Positions 8,861 through 14,717 of a stretch of DNA of 39,525 nucleotides are shown piece after piece. The notes under the pieces were generated by a model. That model was not told the origin of the DNA. It made no database searches and saw nothing but the letters and a program-made list of their open reading frames with translations. Numbering within the stretch: the stretch's first letter is position 1; the number at the start of each line of letters is the position of its first letter. The translations under genes were made by a program, and so were the position numbers. Source of the DNA: Alphaproteobacteria bacterium (lineage in GTDB: Bacteria; Pseudomonadota; Alphaproteobacteria; Micropepsales; Micropepsaceae); NCBI GenBank assembly GCA_016125165.1, contig WGMH01000006.1, positions 191,274 to 230,798 of the forward strand, read 5' to 3'.

Positions 8861-8888
8861 TCGTCATCTCCCGGCCTGCCATTTGCTA

Positions 8889-8908
8889 AAATGGGATATA
8901 TCCCATTT
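8889..8908. promoter_or_regulatory. 20-bp perfect palindromic operator between divergent TetR and hydrolase genes
   Basis: AAATGGGATATATCCCATTT reads identically on both strands with no spacer. It lies 29 bases upstream of the hydrolase start and 46 bases before the chosen TetR start. It overlaps the -10 box of the hydrolase operon promoter. Length, symmetry and position fit a TetR-family operator; binding by the neighbouring TetR is inferred. Confidence 0.8.
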
Positions 8909-8924
8909 ATGGGAGTATTGTCAA
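8895..8924 (-). promoter_or_regulatory. Sigma-70-type promoter of the hydrolase-transporter operon
   Basis: On the minus strand a perfect -35 TTGACA (8924-8919) is followed by 17 bases and ATATAT (8901-8896), or by 18 bases and TATATC (8900-8895). Transcription would start near 8888, giving a leader of roughly 30 bases before the hydrolase ATG. The -10 box lies inside the palindrome, so a bound repressor would block RNA polymerase. Confidence 0.65.
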
Positions 8925-8953
8925 TTTTGCGCGAGTCGGGCATTTTCGGGTGC

Positions 8954-9622
8954 ATGGAAACAGGGTCTTTCGCCAGCGAAGCACGCCATCTGGGCAAGGC
9001 CGCGCGCACGCGCGCCAAGCTGATGGATGCGGCGGTGGGCGTGTTCGCGCGCGACGGATTCGAAGCGGCTTCGGTGAACGAGATTGCGCGCGCCGCCGAT
9101 GTGGTGAACGGCACCTTCTATCTGCACTTCAAGGACAAGGACGATATCGCCGCGGCGGTCGCCTATCGCATCGCCACCGATGTCACGCGCCAGCTCGATG
9201 CGGCGATGGCCGATATCGGCGACGCCATCGAACGCACCAGCACCGCAACGCGGCGCTTTATCGAATTCATGAGCGCGCGGCGCGATTGGGGGCTCGCACT
9301 CTTTCGCGCGGTGTGGTTCTTCCGCGACCTGCGCGGCGATGTGGTGAACCATCTGCGCGCCGATCTGGAGCGCGGGCGGAAGCAGGGCGCGTTCACGGTC
9401 GAGATCGACAATTTCCTCATCGACACATTCGCCTCGATGACCATGTCGGCGCTGTTCGCCCGGCTAAACGGAAACGTGGGCGCGGACGCAGGATCGCGCG
9501 TCGCCGAACTGCAATTGCGCATGCTCGGCGTCCCCGCCAAACGCGCGAAGGCTGCGGCGTGGAAGAAACTGCCGGTGCTGGAGATCGCGGTTGGGAACGA
9601 GGCAAAGAAGGCCGGACGTTAA
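8954..9622 (+). CDS. TetR-family repressor, likely regulator of the hydrolase-transporter operon
   Basis: A 222-residue protein with a TetR N-terminal domain: 'RAKLMDAAVGVFARDGFEAASVNEIARAADVVNGTFYLHFKDKDDI' spans residues 20-65, with the recognition helix ending at GTFYLHF. The remaining residues form the all-helical ligand-binding and dimerisation part. The reading frame stays open to 8726, but those codons run through the palindrome and the opposing promoter. The ATG at 8954 leaves only about ten residues before the helix-turn-helix, which is normal for the family. It is divergent from the operon at 8860 and probably represses it and itself. The inducer is unknown; an acylphloroglucinol-like ligand is a guess from the target operon. 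Confidence 0.88.
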   Translation: METGSFASEARHLGKAARTRAKLMDAAVGVFARDGFEAASVNEIARAADVVNGTFYLHFKDKDDIAAAVAYRIATDVTRQLDAAMADIGDAIERTSTATRRFIEFMSARRDWGLALFRAVWFFRDLRGDVVNHLRADLERGRKQGAFTVEIDNFLIDTFASMTMSALFARLNGNVGADAGSRVAELQLRMLGVPAKRAKAAAWKKLPVLEIAVGNEAKKAGR

Positions 9623-9639
9623 GCAGGGGGCAAAGCATT

Positions 9640-10359
9640 ATGGCGAACATATGGGCGCGCGATCGCGCAGGACTGTTCTACGCTGGCTTTGGTTTTCTCT
9701 GCCTCGCGGCAGTCCTCGCCGGCTTCAGCACCACCTACATCCTGCCAATGGCCAGCCAGTCTTTTTCAGCACCGGCCATTGTGCACATACATGGCGCGCT
9801 GTGCCTGACGTGGGTTCTGCTCTTCATCGTCCAAACGCTATTGGTGCGGAACCGCCGGACCCGGCTGCACATGAAAGCCGGTTATGCAGGCATCCCGGTT
9901 GCGTTGGGAATATTCGTCTCCGGAATGGGCACCGCCCATTGGGCTACGGCCCGGGATATTGAAACGGTACCGACGGCGTTCACCACGTCGATCGGGACAC
10001 TGACGAGCCTTACAATTTTTTCCGCCTTCGTTGTGTTCGCAGTGTCCATGCGCAACAGACCTGACTGGCATAAGCGCCTCATGATGCTTGCGACAGTGAC
10101 CGTGCTTTGGCCCGCATACTTCCGCTTTCGTCATTTGATGCCGTGGGTGCCACGACCGGATATCTGGCTGGCGCTGGTGCTTGCCGATCTGCCCATCGTT
10201 GTTGCCGCCATGCGGGACTGGCGCGTCTATGGAAAGGTGCATCCGGTGTGGGCAATCTTTGGAACGGCGCTCATCGTGGAGCAGTCTCTCGAACTCTTGC
10301 TGTTCGAGACGCCCCTATGGAACGGCCTCGGCAGGGCCATCTATCGCGTATTGATGTGA
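9640..10359 (+). CDS. Integral membrane protein of unknown function
   Basis: A 239-residue protein with about seven hydrophobic helices. It starts at ATG 9640 with a GGGGG run 10 bases upstream, 17 bases after the tetR stop, so it is probably co-transcribed with tetR. Conserved-looking features are 'IVHIHGALCLTWVLLFIVQTLL' (split helix with His49 and His51) and 'RLHMKAGYAG' (His77). This 'HG....W.l....Q.....r..lH...G' pattern resembles small bacterial membrane proteins with conserved histidines, but I do not recognise a characterised family. Its place next to the repressor could make it part of the same response. Confidence 0.7.
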   Translation: MANIWARDRAGLFYAGFGFLCLAAVLAGFSTTYILPMASQSFSAPAIVHIHGALCLTWVLLFIVQTLLVRNRRTRLHMKAGYAGIPVALGIFVSGMGTAHWATARDIETVPTAFTTSIGTLTSLTIFSAFVVFAVSMRNRPDWHKRLMMLATVTVLWPAYFRFRHLMPWVPRPDIWLALVLADLPIVVAAMRDWRVYGKVHPVWAIFGTALIVEQSLELLLFETPLWNGLGRAIYRVLM

Positions 10360-10360
10360 T

Positions 10361-10434
10361 TGGAGCGGGCGAAGGGAATCGAACCCTCGTATGCAGCTTG
10401 GGAAGCTGCCGTTCTACCATTGAACTACGCCCGC
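10361..10434 (-). tRNA. tRNA-Gly (anticodon CCC)
   Basis: The minus strand folds as a complete 74-base cloverleaf with encoded CCA. The acceptor stem is GCGGGCG/CGCCCGC, the D-arm GTTC...GAAC, the anticodon stem GCAGC/GCTGC around the loop TTCCCAA (anticodon CCC, reads GGG), and the T-loop TTCGATT. It ends two bases from the stop codon of the convergent membrane-protein gene. It lies 59 bases downstream of the cupin gene on the same strand. Confidence 0.97.
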
Positions 10435-10493
10435 GGCGACGCCCCGCATAGCATGGAACGGACAGGCTTGTGCAGGGGGCTTTTGGCGCCCTC

Positions 10494-11378
10494 TCAGGAT
10501 TGCCGCTCGAACTCCGCGAGGAATTCCTTGAGATCGAGCTTGGCGATCTGTTCCAGCGCGCGGTTCTTGATTTCCACCTCCACCGCCTCCAGATCGAACG
10601 AGCCATCGAAGCGGGTGAGCGGCATGCGGAACTGATCATCGGACAGCAATTGCGAGGTGATCGCCTTGACGATGTCGAGGCCGCTGGGCGGCTGCAGGAA
10701 TACGCCCAGATGCAACGAGCGGTCTGACTGGTTTTCGCAGCGGTGCCAGTAACCCGCAGGCAGGAAGAGAAAATCGCCGGGCTCCAGAACTTCGTCCAGG
10801 ATCAAGGTATCTTCGGGCGGTGGCGCGGGCGGCGCGATGCCCACCAGCGGATTAACGACCGGCGGGCCAAAAATCTTCCAGCGCTTGCGTCCTTCCACCT
10901 GCAGGATCAGGAGATCTTCGGGATCGTAATGCAGGGTGAACGCGCTCGGCCTGTTCATGGTGACGATGGCACCGATTTTCACCTGCTCTCGCAGACGCGA
11001 ACGGATGTTGTCGCAGAGAACCTTTAGCCGCGGCTCGTATGTCTCCAAGCCGTAGTAGGTGAGACTGAAGCCCGCGCGCATGAATTCCAGCAGATTGGGA
11101 AGGTTGACGACATTGCCCTCGCCTTCCGGATTCTTTTTCCACCAGCGATCCGGCGGCGCCATCTTCGAATCCATCACCAGACTGAATTCGGAGAAATTGA
11201 TCGGGTGCCTGCCTTGCCGGATCAGATCCAGCAAGCCGCGCCAGTTCATCAGTTCGCTGTAGCGGTCGCGCCCGGCGCCGCACGTGAGCGTCAATCGCCG
11301 CTCGCGCAGAAGTGTCACAAATTCGTCTTCCGGAAGTGGCGCGACAAGGTCTGCAAGCGTCTCAGGTGCCTTCCCCAT
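10494..11378 (-). CDS. JmjC/cupin-like 2-oxoglutarate oxygenase-type protein
   Basis: A 294-residue protein. 'FTLHYDPEDLLILQVEGRKRWKIF' has the His-x-Asp iron ligands (His150, Asp152) followed by the 'q..G.K.W..f' strand of cupin_4/JmjC proteins such as the ribosomal oxygenase YcfD/RoxA. 'LEPGDFLFLPAGYWHR' ends with the distal His212. These proteins hydroxylate protein side chains using Fe(II) and 2-oxoglutarate, but many bacterial members have no known target. I chose ATG 11378 (GGAG 11 bases upstream) over a GTG at 11402 that lacks a ribosome site. It stands alone, upstream of tRNA-Gly on the same strand. Confidence 0.82.
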   Translation of the reverse strand: MGKAPETLADLVAPLPEDEFVTLLRERRLTLTCGAGRDRYSELMNWRGLLDLIRQGRHPINFSEFSLVMDSKMAPPDRWWKKNPEGEGNVVNLPNLLEFMRAGFSLTYYGLETYEPRLKVLCDNIRSRLREQVKIGAIVTMNRPSAFTLHYDPEDLLILQVEGRKRWKIFGPPVVNPLVGIAPPAPPPEDTLILDEVLEPGDFLFLPAGYWHRCENQSDRSLHLGVFLQPPSGLDIVKAITSQLLSDDQFRMPLTRFDGSFDLEAVEVEIKNRALEQIAKLDLKEFLAEFERQS

Positions 11379-11485
11379 GGGAAACGCGGCTCCAAAATGC
11401 ACAAAGGTTGATAGCCCGATGGATATAGGTGTTTGAACGGCCGAACCAAGCCCTTCCGGTGTCGCACAATGAAACTGAACAAGTG

Positions 11486-11557
11486 GTAACGTTTACGGCT
11501 TGCCGTTACGACATTCCGGTATCTGGAAATTGCCATTTTTTTTGGCACATGATGTGC
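11486..11557. promoter_or_regulatory. Cluster of inverted repeats in a divergent promoter region
   Basis: Between the divergent cupin and YwaF-like genes lie three nested or adjacent repeats. GTAACG (11486-11491) pairs with CGTTAC (11504-11509) and encloses ACGGC-TT-GCCGT. TGCCA pairs with TGGCA (11531-11547) around a run of T. GCACAT-G-ATGTGC (11545-11557) is a perfect odd palindrome. These look like operator sites or a leader hairpin, but no regulator is identifiable nearby. Confidence 0.35.
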
Positions 11558-11577
11558 GAGCCCCGGGGGAGTGTCTT

Positions 11578-12297
11578 ATGTCCAACGCCTTTGTGCTGTT
11601 CGGAACGCCGCATCTGGTCGCGATCGCCATCGCGTTCCTGACGCCAATCCCCCTTTCGGCACTGGCGCGTGGACACGCGCTTCGCACCCTCATCATCCGT
11701 ATGGCCCTGACGGCCTTCATGCTGGCGGGATGGGTGGCGTGGATCTGGGTTCTGGAAGATCGCGGCTGGATCGGCTGGGGCAACATTCTGCCCATGCATC
11801 TGTGCGACTGGGCCAACATCGCCATCATCATGACGCTGATCCGGCCAAATCCGAAATCGTATGAGCTTGCCTATTTCTGGACGCTGGGCGGCACTGTGCA
11901 GGCGCTTCTGACGCCAGCGCTGGCCTATGATTTTCCCGATGTGCGCTTTCTCATCTTCTTCGGATTTCACTGCGTCATCATCATATCGCTTCTGTTTCTG
12001 ACCTTCGGGATGAAACTGCGGCCGCAGCTTTCATCACTGCCGCGCGTGGTGGTGTGGTCGGTCATCTATTTCGTGTGCGCCATGAGCGTGAACACGATCT
12101 TCCACACAAATTACGGCTTCCTGGCCGCCAAGCCGGAACAGCCGAGCCTGCTCGACCTGCTCGCGGCATGGCCCTGGTATATCGCCGAACTGTTCGCCAT
12201 CGGCATGGTGCTGGTGGGCGTGCTCTATCTGCCGTGGTTCCTGTGGGACCGGTTTCAGGCCTCCGCCGCTCCCTCCGCGGGAACAAGCGCCCGATAG
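11578..12297 (+). CDS. YwaF-like (TIGR02206) integral membrane protein
   Basis: A 239-residue protein with seven or so membrane helices. 'NILPMHLCDWANI' (residues about 64-76) and 'NTIFHTNYGFLAAKPEQPSLLD' near 165-185 correspond to the 'LPLH.Cd' and 'N.Y.yl..KP...sll' motifs of the TIGR02206/YwaF family, which has no known function. The start at 11578 has GGGGGAG about 7 bases upstream. Its last 43 bases overlap the convergent membrane-protein gene that ends at 12255. The charged/serine-rich C-terminus (ASAAPSAGTSAR) lies in that overlap and may be recent extension. Confidence 0.82.
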   Translation: MSNAFVLFGTPHLVAIAIAFLTPIPLSALARGHALRTLIIRMALTAFMLAGWVAWIWVLEDRGWIGWGNILPMHLCDWANIAIIMTLIRPNPKSYELAYFWTLGGTVQALLTPALAYDFPDVRFLIFFGFHCVIIISLLFLTFGMKLRPQLSSLPRVVVWSVIYFVCAMSVNTIFHTNYGFLAAKPEQPSLLDLLAAWPWYIAELFAIGMVLVGVLYLPWFLWDRFQASAAPSAGTSAR

Positions 12298-13199
12298 GCA
12301 AACGCCATCGCTCCGCCGACAAGGCCATACATCAAGGTGCCAGCAACCAGACCGACCGGAAGCAGCAGAATCCACTTCTCGCGGGCATAGAGCATTACCT
12401 GTTCAAGCCAGCTCATCATCGCGTGCTGCCGCGCGACCTCGCTCATTGATGCATCAATGTGCGGGAATGCCAGACCGCTGAACGCGAGCAGGGCCGCCCA
12501 GAGAATGCCAATCACAATACTGGCGGGCAGGACCACCGCGAGCGAAACGCCAATGATGCGCCAGAAATTGCCGCCACCAAGCTGCCATGAGCGCGTAAGG
12601 CTGATGCGCTTTTCCGCAACCACCACCGGCGTGACAAAAAAACTGAGGCGCACTGCGATGTAGATCATCGCACAGTAGATCGCGAGAAAGGCGAGCACCA
12701 CGAACAGGCCAACCAGCCCCTTTGCCGCCGCTGCATTTCCCGAAGCCAGAACCGTACCCAGAACACCGCCGACAACACCGCCCACGATACCACCGACAAT
12801 GGCCACAACGACCGCGGCGACAATCATCACGATGAACACGAGCGCAAAAGCGCCGACCAGCCTCCACACGCTGGCGCCCAGCGAGAAATAGAACAGCACA
12901 GGCCCATGCTTCAGGCCTAGCGCCAATTCGGTCACCCCCACATAGGTGACGGCCCGCAGCACCAGCGCGACAACAAAAAACAGGAAATATTGACGCGCAA
13001 CACTCTGGACAACGCCGATATCCGGCCCGCCCGCCACCTGCATGTTCGCAAGGCCATGGAAATAATCGGGAAGGAACATGTAGCTCGCGATCCCCACCAG
13101 CAGCGTGGGCGCCCAGATGACGCCCAGAACATTCAGGAAATCGCCGATGGCGAAGCTGTAGGCAAAGGCAATTGTCTTGCCGACGGGAATCTTGTTCAT
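12255..13199 (-). CDS. Polytopic membrane protein, unknown function, with glycine-zipper helix
   Basis: A 314-residue protein with about six or seven hydrophobic segments. The stretch near residues 130-150 (VGGIVGGVVGGVLG) is a glycine-zipper helix of the kind that packs tightly or oligomerises. A cytoplasmic-looking 'VVAEKRISLTRSWQLGGGNFWRIIG' resembles the linker found in DUF-type membrane proteins related to the glycerophosphodiester phosphodiesterase membrane domain, but I would not name it. GGAGG is 8-9 bases before the ATG. Its 3' end overlaps the convergent YwaF-like gene by 43 bases; both frames look genuine in amino-acid composition. Confidence 0.72.
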   Translation of the reverse strand: MNKIPVGKTIAFAYSFAIGDFLNVLGVIWAPTLLVGIASYMFLPDYFHGLANMQVAGGPDIGVVQSVARQYFLFFVVALVLRAVTYVGVTELALGLKHGPVLFYFSLGASVWRLVGAFALVFIVMIVAAVVVAIVGGIVGGVVGGVLGTVLASGNAAAAKGLVGLFVVLAFLAIYCAMIYIAVRLSFFVTPVVVAEKRISLTRSWQLGGGNFWRIIGVSLAVVLPASIVIGILWAALLAFSGLAFPHIDASMSEVARQHAMMSWLEQVMLYAREKWILLLPVGLVAGTLMYGLVGGAMAFAYRALVPAEGAAEA

Positions 13200-13298
13200 G
13201 CGAGGCCCCCTCCGAAATCAATGACAGAAGTGTAGCCCGCTGAACGGTGACGGTCACATGCGTCTGTGAGAATTTCACGCGCAGGCAGGCCACAAAAT

Positions 13299-13340
13299 CA
13301 TAAGGCGGCCGGCACGTTTCCGCGCCGTAGCCGCCTTATG
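13299..13340 (-). terminator. Strong stem-loop with short T-tract, terminator-like on the minus strand
   Basis: CATAAGGCGGC (13299-13309) and GCCGCCTTATG (13330-13340) pair perfectly over 11 bp, with an inner CGGC/GCCG stem in the 20-base loop. Reading leftward the stem is followed by ATTTTGTGG, a short U-tract. It would end a transcript coming from the dCTP deaminase gene or from a small RNA starting in the same gap. Confidence 0.55.
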
Positions 13341-13366
13341 CTGCCCCCTTCAATGCGGACCCATAA

Positions 13367-13403
13367 CCGCGAGGCTTAGCCCCCTAAGCCGTTGGACCCG
13401 CGG
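13367..13403 (-). other. Second structured element upstream of the terminator, possible 3' UTR or small RNA
   Basis: On the minus strand CCGCG and CGCGG flank GGCTTAG-GGGG-CTAAGCC, a 7-bp stem with a 4-G loop and an asymmetric internal loop. Together with the terminator-like hairpin at 13299-13340 it could form the 3' part of a short structured RNA of about 100-200 bases. It could equally be the 3' UTR of the dCTP deaminase mRNA. I see no match to 4.5S RNA, tmRNA or another RNA I know. Confidence 0.3.
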
Positions 13404-13523
13404 CATCGGCAGTGTGCGTTTTCACAGGCCGCTTGCAACGGTTTGCATGGCTGGCTCCCGGTTTTTGCAACAGGGTGTGGGCTGGAAGACACAATTCCTG
13501 CCGCGCCTTGCCGGATTTACGGC

Positions 13524-14717
13524 CTAGACCTGTGCGAAATGTTTCGAGAGCTTTAGGCCCTGGCGCTGATAGTTGGAACCAATGCCCTGGCCATAGGTTT
13601 CCGGTGGCGGATCGGTGAGCCGCTCGAACACCAGCCGCCCGATGATCTGCCCGTGTTCAAGAATGAACGGAACCTCCCGCGAGCGCACTTCCAGCACGCC
13701 CCGCGCGCTCGGAGGCTGGCCCTTCTCGTAGCCAAAACCGGGATCGAAAAAGCCGGCATAGTGAACGCGAAACTCACCCACCAGCGGATTGAAGGGCACC
13801 ATCTCGGCGGCATAGTCTGGCGGAATGGCGACGGCCTCGCGGCTGACAAGAATATAGAACTCGTCGGGGTCGAGCACGATGCTGCCAGAGGGATGCGCAT
13901 CAATCGGATCCCAGAAGGCATACGCATCGAGCGCGCCGCGCTTGTCCACATCGATCAGCCCAGTGTGCCGCTTCGCACGCCAGCCGATACGCCCGCCACC
14001 TTCGCCCAAGAGATCGATAGAGAGCGCCAGCCCATTGTCGATATCGGCCACACCGCTGACGAGCGGCGATTCCGCATGCAGGCGCTTCAGCTGCGTATCG
14101 GTGAATTGTGGCGAACCGTGACGGATGCGCAGCTGATTCAGCTTCGAGCCCTTGCGCACCAGAACCGGGAATGTGCGCGGCGAAATTTCCGCGTACAGGG
14201 GACCGCGATATCCCGGCTCGATACGGTCGAATGCCTGCGCATAATCGGTGATGAGCCGCGTAAAAACGTCGATGCGGCCGGTGGAGCTCTTCGGATTGGC
14301 GATGCCTGATACACGCGCAGAAAACTCCGCATGTTCCAGAAGCGGCACGATGTAAACGCACCCGGTTTCCAGCACGGCACCCTGCTTCAGGTCGATCTCA
14401 TGCATGAAGACGGCGCCGAGCTTCTCTTCCACCGTGGCATTGGGTCCAGGCAGGAAGCTGGCACGCACGCGATACGCCACCGGTCCAAGGCGCAGGTCGA
14501 TGGAGGCGGGCTGAATCTGTCCGTCCTCGAAATCCTCCGTGGCCTTGATCTCTCGGTGTCCCCGGATGAGGCGCTTCAGCACATGGCTCGGCAGGATTCC
14601 GGTGGAAAAACGACCGTAGGAATCCCCTGCGCCGGCCTCGCCGAACAGGGTTTCCTCGCGCTGGGTTTCTGCCTGAGACATGGGACTGCTTATAGGGGCG
14701 GACTTGGCCCCGGTCAC
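13524..14717 (-). CDS. dcd: 2'-deoxycytidine 5'-triphosphate deaminase, long duplicated type
   Basis: A 397-residue enzyme, about twice the length of E. coli Dcd. It belongs to the alphaproteobacterial long form (DCD_N family) in which two dUTPase/Dcd folds are fused. The first half carries 'IQPASIDLRLGPVAYRV' and 'SGIANPKSSTGRIDVFTRLITD', matching the S..R.....D...RL nucleotide-site motif. The second half repeats the beta-rich fold ('SGSIVLDPDEFYILVSREAVAIPPDYAAEM' and 'FFDPGFGY'). It makes dUTP from dCTP for thymidylate synthesis. The GTG at 14717 forms a GTGA overlap with the upstream helicase stop; an alternative ATG at 14681 lacks a ribosome site. Confidence 0.9.
   Translation of the reverse strand: MTGAKSAPISSPMSQAETQREETLFGEAGAGDSYGRFSTGILPSHVLKRLIRGHREIKATEDFEDGQIQPASIDLRLGPVAYRVRASFLPGPNATVEEKLGAVFMHEIDLKQGAVLETGCVYIVPLLEHAEFSARVSGIANPKSSTGRIDVFTRLITDYAQAFDRIEPGYRGPLYAEISPRTFPVLVRKGSKLNQLRIRHGSPQFTDTQLKRLHAESPLVSGVADIDNGLALSIDLLGEGGGRIGWRAKRHTGLIDVDKRGALDAYAFWDPIDAHPSGSIVLDPDEFYILVSREAVAIPPDYAAEMVPFNPLVGEFRVHYAGFFDPGFGYEKGQPPSARGVLEVRSREVPFILEHGQIIGRLVFERLTDPPPETYGQGIGSNYQRQGLKLSKHFAQV

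Larger units (their letters stand above)
13200..13523. other. Intergenic region rich in inverted repeats
   Basis: 324 bases lie between two minus-strand genes. Next to the membrane-protein start is GTGAC-G-GTCAC (13247-13257), a perfect odd palindrome. TGTGAgaattTCAC (13265-13278) is a CRP/FNR-like half-match with the wrong spacing. Two hairpins follow at 13299-13403 and are listed separately. The rest (13404-13523) shows no gene; a 68-codon plus-strand frame there has no ribosome site or recognisable content. Confidence 0.45.

Noticed and set aside
8726..8953. N-terminal extension of the TetR gene
   Set aside because: The frame is open, but these codons lie over the opposing hydrolase start, its promoter and the palindrome; TetR proteins rarely have such an extension.
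8950..9639. Upstream part of a 469-codon frame joined to the membrane-protein gene
   Set aside because: It reads the tetR gene in the wrong frame, giving an Arg-rich nonsense sequence; the real start is ATG 9640 with its own ribosome site.
10361..10434. tRNA-Gly as an integration site for a mobile element
   Set aside because: No integrase gene and no repeat of the tRNA 3' end were seen nearby; the identical acceptor stem in the second tRNA-Gly reflects shared identity elements.
13265..13278. CRP-like TGTGA...TCAC site
   Set aside because: The half-sites are 5 bases apart instead of 6 and the right half lacks the final A; it could arise by chance near a start codon.
13412..13618. 68-codon frame in the hairpin-rich gap
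   Set aside because: It has no ribosome site, no conserved look, and runs into the dCTP deaminase 3' end on the other strand.
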